A stretch of DNA of 6,966 nt from Psychrobacter sp. (GTDB lineage Bacteria; Pseudomonadota; Gammaproteobacteria; Pseudomonadales; Moraxellaceae): positions 1-6,966 of the forward strand of contig JARIEH010000319.1 in assembly GCA_029256865.1 (NCBI GenBank), read 5' to 3'. The position numbers and the translations under genes were made by a program. Shown piece after piece: positions 1 to 6,292 of this stretch; the stretch's first letter is position 1, and each line of letters begins with the position of its first letter. Below the pieces are notes generated by a model. The model was not told the DNA's origin and searched no databases. It worked only from the letters and a program-made list of their open reading frames with translations.

Positions 1-722
1 CCTGCCAAAATCCCTGCTGCATAGTCATTTTGCTTAAATAAAGGCGTAATATCCTCACGAATAATACGATTTAATGCCGCATCAGGCAGTACACCTTCCA
101 ATCCGTATCCAGTTAAGATATACATATTTCGATCATTGATAGCCGCTACTATTAACAATCCATCATCCGTATCCGCCTCGCCAAGCTGCCACTCTTCTGC
201 CACTTGTAAAGCATAGTTAAATATTGGTACACCATTGGTCGTAGGTACGATTACTACTGCCGCCTGTGCCAAGCCTTGACGGTAGATACTTTGTAATTGA
301 GCTTGAAGACGCAGTTTCTCTTGTGGATTTAGAACATTGGCTTGATCAACGACAGGGTTATTTAAAATCAGCTTATCGGCAGCGACCCCAGCGGCAGTTG
401 ATTGCACAGGTGTTGAATTAGCGACATTGTTATCGACAGCCTTATTATTAACAGAACCAGCATTTGCTGCATTAGGGTTGAGGGCATCATTCCCTAATAT
501 CGCTTCATTAATAGCCTCGTTACCAAGTACGGCCTCATTGATGGCTTCATTAGACTCACCCGCTTTAGCAATAGCCACTAAGTCTTCGACAGTCCTATCT
601 TGCATGCTCGATGTGCTACTGTCAGTTGCGACAGCAGTATCCGAAGCAGCCGACATCGCTGTCATACTACTGGCGCTAAGGGTGAGTAGTAATGCTATTA
701 TGATTGCTTTAGAGTTATTCAT
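1..722 (-). CDS. TPM-domain secreted protein (YgcG/TLP18.3-Psb32-MOLO-1 type), 3' end cut by window edge
   Basis: The frame is open from the ATG at 722 to the left edge, giving 240 complete codons with no stop. Residues 5-26 form a hydrophobic signal peptide (IIIALLLTLSASSM) with likely cleavage near Ala22-Ala26, so the product is exported. Residues about 27-116 are a low-complexity Ser/Ala/Asn linker containing a 10-residue repeat at 58-77. From about residue 118 the TPM domain is clear: NPVVDQANVL (122-131), QAAVVIVP (153-160), the DDGLLIVAAINDRN strand and turn (186-199), GYGLEGVLPDAA (205-216) and IREDITPLFKQNDYAAGI (221-238). TPM domains occur in plant Psb32/TLP18.3 and worm MOLO-1; the bacterial biochemical role is poorly known. 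Bacterial members often carry a membrane segment and Gly-rich tail after the domain, which would lie outside the window. The start is supported by GAGGTGG (minus strand of 733-739), 10 nt upstream. The gene follows lemA on the same strand with a 304-nt gap, a commonly seen gene order. Confidence 0.9.
   Translation of the reverse strand, partial: MNNSKAIIIALLLTLSASSMTAMSAASDTAVATDSSTSSMQDRTVEDLVAIAKAGESNEAINEAVLGNEAINEAILGNDALNPNAANAGSVNNKAVDNNVANSTPVQSTAAGVAADKLILNNPVVDQANVLNPQEKLRLQAQLQSIYRQGLAQAAVVIVPTTNGVPIFNYALQVAEEWQLGEADTDDGLLIVAAINDRNMYILTGYGLEGVLPDAALNRIIREDITPLFKQNDYAAGILA
492..551 (-). repeat. Two 30-bp in-frame repeats within the TPM protein linker
   Basis: Residues 58-67 (NEAINEAVLG) and 68-77 (NEAINEAILG) are nearly identical, followed by a decayed third partial unit NDALN (78-82). 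The DNA copies (522-551 and 492-521) differ mostly at third codon positions, so the amino-acid repeat seems to be maintained, or the duplication is not recent. The repeat lies between the signal peptide and the TPM domain. Confidence 0.8.
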
Positions 723-1026
723 CTGACTTATACCACCTCGAGGGACACTCGTACCGAATTATTACACACTGTATGACTAACAGTGATGCACACGCAGTAA
801 TCGCGTGCGCAATCATTTTATTATTAACATTGGACAGTCGCAGTCATCTACCATAAGTCAATATTAGATAGGATTCTCATAAATTCATAATATAGATAAG
901 TAAAGCTTGTGATAGTATCGGCTAATAAAAACTCACTTATTCATGCCGCTTTGTCCTCACCTATTCATATTTGATACTTAACGCTGACTTATAGATTCCA
1001 TACCTATTCAATGACTTCATTAAAAC
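723..1026. other. lemA-TPM intergenic gap with two adjacent hairpins
   Basis: This 304-bp stretch between two same-strand genes has no convincing coding frame. It holds a perfect 6-bp stem, CACTGT/ACAGTG with a 7-nt loop, at 767-785. Next to it is a longer stem of GC-rich core (788-795 with 803-810, one mismatch) extended by TGAT/ATCA with one bulged base, at 784-815. Neither is followed by a T-run in the minus-strand direction, so neither looks like a standard terminator for lemA. I found no strong -35/-10 pair, so it is unclear whether the TPM gene is co-transcribed with lemA or has its own promoter. A 10-mer TATAGATAAG at 891-900 reappears inverted at 1692-1701 upstream of lemA. Confidence 0.5.
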
Positions 1027-1638
1027 TTACTCACCAAAATCAACAGTTGGGGCAGTCGATATTTCCTTTTCATTATCTACATTGAAGTTAGGTTTGGTGT
1101 TCATTCCAAAGACTTTCGCTGTAATATTGGTAGGGAATTGACGCACTGTCGTATTGTAACCTTGTACTTCTTGGATATAACGATTACGTGCAACGGTAAT
1201 GCGGTTTTCAGTACCTTCTAACTGTGCTTGTAAGTCTTGGAATAAAGCATCAGACTTTAGCTCAGGATAACGCTCAGAAACTGCCATTAGGCGTGATAGT
1301 GCGCCAGTCATTTGGTCTTGGGCGGCAGCATAACGCTCCATTGCCTGTGGATCATTGAGCAATTCTGGCGTTATTGTAATACCGCCAGCTTGTGAGCGCG
1401 CTGCAGCCACTTGCGTGAAGACCTCTTGTTCTTGAGTGGCGTACTGTTGTACCACTTTAACTAAGTTTGGTACCAAGTCCGAACGACGTTGATATTGGTT
1501 GACTACTTCTGACCACGAAGCAGTAACCTGCTCATCTTGCGCCTGAAGATTATTATAACCACAGCCCGTCAAACCGACAGTTGAGGTAGCCAATACCGCT
1601 GATAGTAAGATGGGTTTTACGATAGATTTACGTGTCAT
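1027..1638 (-). CDS. lemA: LemA family lipoprotein
   Basis: This 203-residue protein has the usual length and pattern of the LemA family. A signal peptide ends in the lipobox LTGC (residues 23-26), so Cys26 is the predicted lipidated residue, followed by Gly27. The mature part opens with YNNL (28-31), then the family signature QRRSDLVPNLVKVV (50-63), a helical region with TQVAAARSQAGG typical of LemA, and the C-terminal YNTTVRQFP (161-169) block. LemA proteins are long helical bundles of unknown biochemical role, often encoded next to TPM-domain proteins as here. The start is supported by a good Shine-Dalgarno AGGAGA (minus strand of 1646-1651) 7 nt upstream. The gene is divergent from the symporter gene across about 1 kb of non-coding DNA. 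No truncation or missing signature residue is seen. The annotation is secure at family level; the physiological function is not. Confidence 0.95.
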   Translation of the reverse strand: MTRKSIVKPILLSAVLATSTVGLTGCGYNNLQAQDEQVTASWSEVVNQYQRRSDLVPNLVKVVQQYATQEQEVFTQVAAARSQAGGITITPELLNDPQAMERYAAAQDQMTGALSRLMAVSERYPELKSDALFQDLQAQLEGTENRITVARNRYIQEVQGYNTTVRQFPTNITAKVFGMNTKPNFNVDNEKEISTAPTVDFGE

Positions 1639-2381
1639 ATTTGATTCTCCTAATAATGATATTTATCTATAGATAGTAAAAAAGCGGATAACTTATCTAT
1701 AACCTCTAACTATGTCCTGCAATTCTGTAAAGACACCGCACTAAAACCAGTGTATAGCATCTTGTCATATAGTCATTATGCCCTTTAAAGCGATATAAGG
1801 CTTAACCATACGAGTTGTTATGTTTGCAAGGGCTAGTGTGTCGATAGCTATGCAGCTAATAATGGCGTTATAGTAGTCGCTTTACAATTCACCGTTACCA
1901 AAACACAACCGCAAAAACGACTTTCTAATCAAAAAAAACTTATCTCACTCGTCTTCTTAATACCTCTTATCTTATCATCATTGGCTGTCTTTTCTTGTAT
2001 CCTCACCCCTGGTCGCTTTTTTATACTGCCTCATCTAAGACCTTGTCATTATTAGCCATATTCAAAACATGTCATACCACCACACATCCGTTTATTAACG
2101 CAGTGCTTAAAAAGCCAAAACCCTTATAATTAAAAAAACCTCTAGTAATTGCTATAAAATTATGGCAAATTGCAGTTACGTAGCCGTATGGTTTGCATAC
2201 AATCGGTAGTGGACTTATCTTTTAACTGGTACAACTCCCTTACAGATCAGCAAGCTTCCTTCTTAGTTTATAATTCTCCCGTTTTTAGAACGCCATAAAC
2301 TTCAAGGTGATTGCTCAATCAGCACAACCGAAGCGGCTAACTTTAGGTTGAATGCTGTCATGATATTGATTGGTATTTAGT

Positions 2382-2387
2382 TATAAT
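2382..2387 (+). promoter_or_regulatory. Candidate -10 box for the symporter gene
   Basis: A perfect TATAAT lies about 264 nt upstream of the symporter ATG, implying a leader of roughly 255 nt. No good -35 hexamer sits at 16-18 nt spacing, and other TATAAT copies occur at 2269 and 2125, so this is a candidate only. Confidence 0.3.
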
Positions 2388-2637
2388 AACCACCTGTTTT
2401 ATCCGCTGGGCTATTTATTATTTACCTGCTTTGATTGCGACATGCCACCATACCGTAACAACCAAAAAAGCAAAAGGAATTGCGACCGCAGCTAGATTTA
2501 TATTAATGCTGGTAGCGTTGATGATTGGCCAAGCGGATCAACATAGACAACTACACTCTATCTCTAGTGATTGCACTGATGTTCTTATCGGTTTTAAACA
2601 TCTATTAATAGAAGACATCAATGCGTTGAGATAGTTT

Positions 2638-2643
2638 GAGGAA
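2638..2643 (+). promoter_or_regulatory. Shine-Dalgarno that sets the symporter start
   Basis: GAGGAA lies 7 nt upstream of the ATG at 2651. The same frame also has a TTG at 2636, but it overlaps this site and has no ribosome site of its own. The ATG at 2651 is therefore the better start. Confidence 0.75.
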
Positions 2644-2650
2644 TAATAAT

Positions 2651-4210
2651 ATGGAAGGTTTAGTTAATTTAGCAAACGGAATCATTTGGAGCCCAGCCCT
2701 GGTCTATCTGTGCTTGGGCGCAGGTTTATTTTATTCTATTATGACGCGCTTTGTACAAGTGCGCCTATTCAAAGAAATGCTTCGACTGTTATTTAGAGGT
2801 AAGCCCGATAATGATGGTATCTCATCGTTTCAGGCACTTGCTGTTTCACTCGCAGGGCGCGTGGGTATGGGTAACATCGCAGGTGTCGCCGCGGCCATCG
2901 GTTTCGGTGGTCCAGGAGCGGTATTTTGGATGTGGGTTGTGGCATTTTTAGGCGCCTCTACCGCTTATGTTGAGTCTACCCTCGGTCAGATTTATAAAGA
3001 ACGCGACGTCATTACTGGGGAATACCGTGGTGGCCCTGCTTACTATTTTGAGCGTGCGCTTGGTCAAAAGTGGTATGGTGCTCTATTTGCTGTCGCCTCT
3101 ATTATCGCTTGTGGTGTGTTCTTGCCAGGTGTACAAGCGAATGGGGTCATTAATGCGGTCGCTCAGGTTGCAGGCGAAGGTTCAGTCATCAACTTTGTGG
3201 GCATGGATGTCGGTTCAACCCGTCTTATCGCCCTCGGTATTATTTTAGCAATCTTAGGCTTTATCATTTTTGGTGGTATTAAGCGTATTGCAACTTTTAC
3301 TGAATACGCAGTGCCCTTCATGGCAGTAGGCTATATTTTGTTAGCCCTACTTATTATGTTTACCAATTTTAGCATGATTCCAAAGGTCTTCGGTATGATC
3401 ATTGGGGATGCCTTTACCGCACAAGCAGGCTTCGGTGCTGCAATAGGCTGGGGTGTCAAACGTGGTATTTACTCAAATGAAGCCGGTCAAGGTACAGGCC
3501 CGCACGCTGCTGCTGCTGCTGCGGTCGATCATCCTGCACAGCAAGGTTTGGTTCAGGCCTTCTCAGTTTATGTCGATACTTTACTTGTCTGTTCTGCTAC
3601 TGCCTTTATGATCTTATCTACCGGTATGTACAACATTAAAGGTACCCTGGGCGAAGGTCAGTTTATCGTACAAAACGTCGCCGCTGATATTGAGATTAAC
3701 TCACCCTCATTTACCCAAATGGCAATGGAATCAGTTTATGGTACTTTAGGTAATACCTTTATTGCTGTGGCGGTATTCTTTTTTGCTTTTACGACCATCT
3801 TAGCGTACTACTATATCGCTGAAGTCAATATATCCTACCTTACCCGCTCTATGGGTAAAGGTATCTCGAAAGTTGGTCTATTTGTCGTTAAATTAGTCAT
3901 CATGTTTATGGTGGCTTATGGTGCGCTGAATAGCTCAGGTTACATTTGGGGACTTGGCGATGTGGGCGTTGGCTTGATGGCTTGGTTAAACATTGTCGGT
4001 ATTATTATTATCTTCTTTGTCGCCCGTCCTGCTATCGATATTTTGAAAGACTATGAAGCACAGCTCAAAGCGGGTGGCGGTACAAGTTACAATAGATTCA
4101 CGTTTGATCCTAAGAAGTTTGGTATCAAAAACGCCACTTATTGGGAAGAGCGACATCTAAAAGAGCAAGAAATCCTTAAGCGTGAGGCGCTAAATAAAGA
4201 GCCTAAATAA
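2651..4210 (+). CDS. Sodium:alanine/glycine symporter, AGCS (AlsT/DagA) family
   Basis: Starting at ATG 2651 the protein has 519 residues; a TTG at 2636 would add five. It is an integral inner-membrane carrier of the AGCS family, which imports alanine, glycine or similar neutral amino acids with Na+. The family signature is intact: SSFQALAVSLAGRVGMGNIAGVA (58-80, broken first core helix with the GxGNI motif), GGPGAVFWMW (86-95), EYRGGPAYYFERALG (124-138), KRGIYSNEAGQGTGPHAAAAAA (270-291) and FAFTTILAYYYIAEVN (378-393). Many hydrophobic segments run from about 15 to 460. It is longer than AlsT/YaaJ proteins of about 465-476 residues. Much of the difference is a charged cytosolic-looking tail from about 467, ending KREALNKEPK. 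The substrate cannot be fixed from sequence; the GQGTGPH variant replaces the more usual GMGSAPN. The gene appears monocistronic, ending at the terminator 4300-4332. Confidence 0.95.
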   Translation: MEGLVNLANGIIWSPALVYLCLGAGLFYSIMTRFVQVRLFKEMLRLLFRGKPDNDGISSFQALAVSLAGRVGMGNIAGVAAAIGFGGPGAVFWMWVVAFLGASTAYVESTLGQIYKERDVITGEYRGGPAYYFERALGQKWYGALFAVASIIACGVFLPGVQANGVINAVAQVAGEGSVINFVGMDVGSTRLIALGIILAILGFIIFGGIKRIATFTEYAVPFMAVGYILLALLIMFTNFSMIPKVFGMIIGDAFTAQAGFGAAIGWGVKRGIYSNEAGQGTGPHAAAAAAVDHPAQQGLVQAFSVYVDTLLVCSATAFMILSTGMYNIKGTLGEGQFIVQNVAADIEINSPSFTQMAMESVYGTLGNTFIAVAVFFFAFTTILAYYYIAEVNISYLTRSMGKGISKVGLFVVKLVIMFMVAYGALNSSGYIWGLGDVGVGLMAWLNIVGIIIIFFVARPAIDILKDYEAQLKAGGGTSYNRFTFDPKKFGIKNATYWEERHLKEQEILKREALNKEPK

Positions 4211-4299
4211 TAAAGTGTAATATGAGTGCTGCTAAAGCTACTACTATTGATTAATACTCGGTAAATAGTAATCGGCGAATAGCACTTAAACAAAACTGG

Positions 4300-4332
4300 A
4301 AAAAGCCCGTGACTGATGTCACGGGCTTTTTT
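4300..4332 (+). terminator. Rho-independent terminator of the symporter gene
   Basis: A perfect 14-bp stem (4300-4313 with 4318-4331; core GCCCGTGAC/GTCACGGGC) with loop TGAT is followed by a run of six T. The A-run on the left arm lets it act in both directions, so it may also back up termination of the fasciclin genes arriving from the right. It begins 90 nt after the symporter stop codon. Confidence 0.92.
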
Positions 4333-4365
4333 GCGGCTCATTATTTTTGCTTCACTTTTATCAAC

Positions 4366-4397
4366 AAAAAAGCCCAGCGCTGTTAGCTGAGCTTTTT
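4366..4397 (-). terminator. Rho-independent terminator of the FAS1 gene pair
   Basis: On the minus strand, AAAAAGCTCAGC pairs with GCTGGGCTTTTT across a 7-nt loop. There is one mismatch (4374 against 4390), and the right arm ends in a run of six T. It lies 37 nt past the stop of the second FAS1 gene and faces the symporter terminator. Confidence 0.85.
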
Positions 4398-4434
4398 AAA
4401 TAAATTATGGTGTATTAGTCTCTATCAGAACTTT

Positions 4435-5046
4435 TTATTCTGGTAATAATACTGAATCAATAACGTGAACCACGCCATTAGTTGCCATGATATCTGCAGC
4501 CGTGATATTAGCAGTACCACCGTTAGCAGCAGTAATCACATTGGCATCACTGATCTTAAATGCTTTACCGTTAACCGTTGTAATGTCAGTACCATAAGGG
4601 ATATCTGCTGCTTTTACTACGGCATCAGGAACGACATGATAAGTTAATACGCTGGTTAGTAAGTCTTTATCAGCCAGTAGCTCTTCTTGAGTTACACCAA
4701 GAGTCTCTAACAACTTAGCAAAAGCGGCATTGGTTGGAGCAAAAACAGTGAACTGACCATCAGATGCTAAAGTTTGATCCAGTCCAGCGGCTTGTAGTGC
4801 TGCCACCAAAATAGATAAATCTTCATTTCCAGCTGCAAGCTCAGTGATGTTTTGTGTAGCAACAACTTCAGCATCCGCCATAGGATCAGTCTCGACCATA
4901 GGTTCTGCTTCAACGACAGGCTCTGTCGTTGCTTCAGTTGTAGCTGCAGGCTCAACTGGCTCAGTAACTGCTTCTTTATCATTACAAGCGGCTAATGACA
5001 TGGCTGCTGTAACAACAGCGATAGATAACAAATTCTTCTTTAACAT
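4435..5046 (-). CDS. FAS1 (fasciclin) domain lipoprotein, downstream copy
   Basis: This 203-residue protein begins with a lipoprotein signal whose lipobox is LAAC (18-21); Asn at +2 does not suggest inner-membrane retention, so outer-membrane anchoring is likely. Residues 22-64 form an acidic Glu/Pro/Thr/Ala linker with repeated TEP and EP/DP units. A single FAS1 domain covers about 66-203: NEDLSILVAALQAAGL (74-89), the H1 box FTVFAPTNAAFAKLL (99-113), the LTYHVVP motif (134-140) and the H2 box NGVVHVIDSVLLP (190-202). FAS1 domains are linked to adhesion and surface interactions in many organisms; no specific ligand can be inferred. The start is supported by AAGGGA (minus strand of 5053-5058) 6 nt upstream. 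It follows a second FAS1 gene by 128 nt on the same strand and is closed by the terminator at 4366-4397. Confidence 0.95.
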   Translation of the reverse strand: MLKKNLLSIAVVTAAMSLAACNDKEAVTEPVEPAATTEATTEPVVEAEPMVETDPMADAEVVATQNITELAAGNEDLSILVAALQAAGLDQTLASDGQFTVFAPTNAAFAKLLETLGVTQEELLADKDLLTSVLTYHVVPDAVVKAADIPYGTDITTVNGKAFKISDANVITAANGGTANITAADIMATNGVVHVIDSVLLPE

Positions 5047-5108
5047 AGGTGTTCCCTTTTGTGGATGTATTTAAATGAACTTTTACTAAAAAGTGCGTTT
5101 GATATTAC

Positions 5109-5138
5109 ATGATATTGCTTAGATTTTTGATCTCTTAA
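5109..5138 (-). promoter_or_regulatory. Candidate promoter of the downstream FAS1 gene
   Basis: On the minus strand, TTAAGA (5133-5138) and TATCAT (5109-5114, five of six consensus bases) are 18 nt apart, about 62 nt before the ATG. No terminator is seen between the two FAS1 genes, so this would be an additional promoter rather than proof of separate units. Confidence 0.35.
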
Positions 5139-5174
5139 CATTTTACCATGACTTTGGCTCTCAGTGCTTAACCA

Positions 5175-5750
5175 TTACTTCGGTAATAGGACTTTATCAA
5201 TCACGTGCACCACACCATTGGTAGCGACAATATCCGTCTTTACAATGTTAGCAGTACGATTATTCTCATCCATTAACTTACCTTGAGCAGTGACTCTCAA
5301 GGTGTCCTCGCTTAGCATCATGACATTGCCTGGCTTCACATCTTTAGCATATACTGGCATCTTAGCGCTGATCACATGATAACCTAATATCTTGGTGAGC
5401 AAAGGCTTGTTGGCAAACAATTGTTCTTTACTCAAGTTGGTTTCTTGTAATACCTGTGCAAATGCGGCATTAGTAGGCGCAAAGATAGTAAAACTTGCGT
5501 TAGGATTAGATAAAGCACCCGCTATACCTGCTGCTTGTACTGCCTCTACCAATAACGAAAAGTCTGTATTACTTTGAGCGATTTGTACCACGTTCATTTT
5601 TGCTACTGACTGACTGGCTGCTGGCGCTACTTGAGTAGTAGTTGTTGCATCACTCGATGCACCCTTATTTGGCATCATGTTATTACAGGCACTTAAACCA
5701 GCTATTGAGATGGCCAATGTACCAATGGTTGCGAGTTTATTAAGCTTCAT
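5175..5750 (-). CDS. FAS1 (fasciclin) domain lipoprotein, upstream copy
   Basis: The protein has 191 residues from the ATG at 5750. The open frame extends upstream to 5903, but those 51 codons encode no plausible signal peptide, while the chosen start gives a clean lipoprotein signal ending in LSAC (19-22). Asn follows Cys22. A Ser/Thr/Ala-rich linker (about 25-50) leads to one FAS1 domain (about 52-191): NTDFSLLVEAVQAAGI (61-76), H1 box FTIFAPTNAAFAQVL (87-101), LGYHVIS (122-128) and H2 box NGVVHVIDKVLLP (178-190). It is a clear paralogue of the downstream gene, sharing FAPTNAAFA, the TANI segment and ATNGVVHVID, but its linker is shorter and not acidic and its domain middle is basic. The product is probably envelope-anchored, and its function is not deducible. 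It is likely co-transcribed with the next gene across 128 nt. Confidence 0.93.
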   Translation of the reverse strand: MKLNKLATIGTLAISIAGLSACNNMMPNKGASSDATTTTQVAPAASQSVAKMNVVQIAQSNTDFSLLVEAVQAAGIAGALSNPNASFTIFAPTNAAFAQVLQETNLSKEQLFANKPLLTKILGYHVISAKMPVYAKDVKPGNVMMLSEDTLRVTAQGKLMDENNRTANIVKTDIVATNGVVHVIDKVLLPK

Positions 5751-5757
5751 ATTCATA

Positions 5758-5762
5758 TCCTT
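5758..5762 (-). promoter_or_regulatory. Shine-Dalgarno that sets the upstream FAS1 start
   Basis: AAGGA on the minus strand lies 7 nt upstream of the ATG at 5750. Another in-frame ATG at 5756 is only one base from this site and is too close to be used. This favours the MKLNKL start. Confidence 0.7.
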
Positions 5763-6173
5763 GAAATAAGATTTGCCTACTTTTGAGTCTGTGATTTTTC
5801 TTTCTAAAAATCTATAAAGCAATCTGGAAGAGCGTTCATACGGTTGATTCCATTTAAAAGAGCAGCAAGGCAACCGATCATGGATGGCTATATAATACTT
5901 CAAGCGAAGTCAACGCTATCACTCTTTAATAGGAAATTGCCCAGCTACCAGCTACAGGCAAGGTTAAAAACTATTTAATAGATACCTAAGATAAACAGTG
6001 AGCGGCGACTGATAAGTCATTATTAAGTAATAATACTATTAAATATAGTATGAGGTCAGATTAGCATATAAAAAAAATTTAGCTATTTGCGTTTACACTA
6101 CTTTTTGTCATCAACTTGTAAGTTTTGTCAGTTTTATAAGTCAACTATCTTTTTTTTGGTCATTTAAAAAATC

Positions 6174-6292
6174 CATGGACACTCAGCGTGTTACCTTTAA
6201 AACCTAGATTGGCACCAATACATCTCACTTAAACTCCGCTATTTTGGTAACAGGTTACTCCTAGAGCAGCTCCTACAAACAGTGAGTCCATG
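6174..6292. other. Nested inverted-repeat element upstream of metH (candidate structured RNA)
   Basis: An outer 7-bp pair CATGGAC/GTCCATG (6174-6180 with 6286-6292) continues inward with TCA/TGA after a 2-nt bulge. It encloses GTTACC/GGTAAC (6190-6195 with 6246-6251), which itself encloses ATTGG/CCAAT (6208-6212 with 6215-6219, though a 2-nt loop is too tight as drawn). A GAGC/GCTC hairpin lies at 6264-6272. The nesting suggests a branched fold, but each stem is short and chance is possible in DNA of this composition. It does not match any riboswitch I recognise. Confidence 0.3.

Larger units (their letters stand above)
1639..2650. other. Long non-coding region between lemA and the AGCS symporter
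   Basis: About 1 kb of AT-rich DNA lies between divergent genes. I see no convincing gene, tRNA or known riboswitch. Contents near lemA: a perfect 12-bp palindrome TATCTATAGATA (1664-1675) and GATAA-C-TTATC (1687-1697). CTTATCT occurs four times in plus orientation (1692, 1939, 1966 and 2214), plus a CTTATCA at 1971. Near the symporter: TGATTG-CT-CAATCA (2308-2321), a stem-loop CAACC...GGTTG (2325-2350), and consensus -10 boxes TATAAT at 2125, 2269 and 2382. The frame open from TTG 2431 to 2634 (67 codons) lacks a good ribosome site and any recognisable family, so I treat it as non-coding. Confidence 0.6.

Noticed and set aside
427..726. 99-codon plus-strand open frame
   Set aside because: It lies antisense over the signal peptide and repeat linker of the TPM-domain gene, whose minus-strand reading shows clear family motifs.
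1652..1670. Fur-box-like sequence before lemA
   Set aside because: About 12 of 19 consensus bases match, which is easy to reach in AT-rich DNA, and the match fails in the second half-site. Nothing about lemA suggests iron control.
2281..2360. Glycine riboswitch ahead of the AGCS symporter
   Set aside because: Only a faint match to CCGAAGG..GCAAA is present; the GGAGAG and CTCTCAGG elements expected of the aptamer are absent.
2431..2634. 67-codon plus-strand frame beginning with TTG just before the symporter
   Set aside because: It has no good Shine-Dalgarno, a weak start codon and no recognisable family. It could be a translated leader, but nothing in the sequence supports it.
4138..4341. 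67-codon minus-strand frame over the symporter 3' end
   Set aside because: It is antisense to the symporter coding end and runs through the terminator stem; it has no family signature.
5172..5190. Hairpin with a UUCG-type loop spanning the stop codon of the upstream FAS1 gene, and a similar stem at 4435-4449
   Set aside because: Both arise from the codons of the shared LLP(K/E)-stop ending and neither is followed by a T-run, so they are not terminators.
5751..5903. 51-codon N-terminal extension of the upstream FAS1 protein
   Set aside because: It would bury the lipoprotein signal inside the protein, and an AAGGA site correctly placed before ATG 5750 marks the real start.
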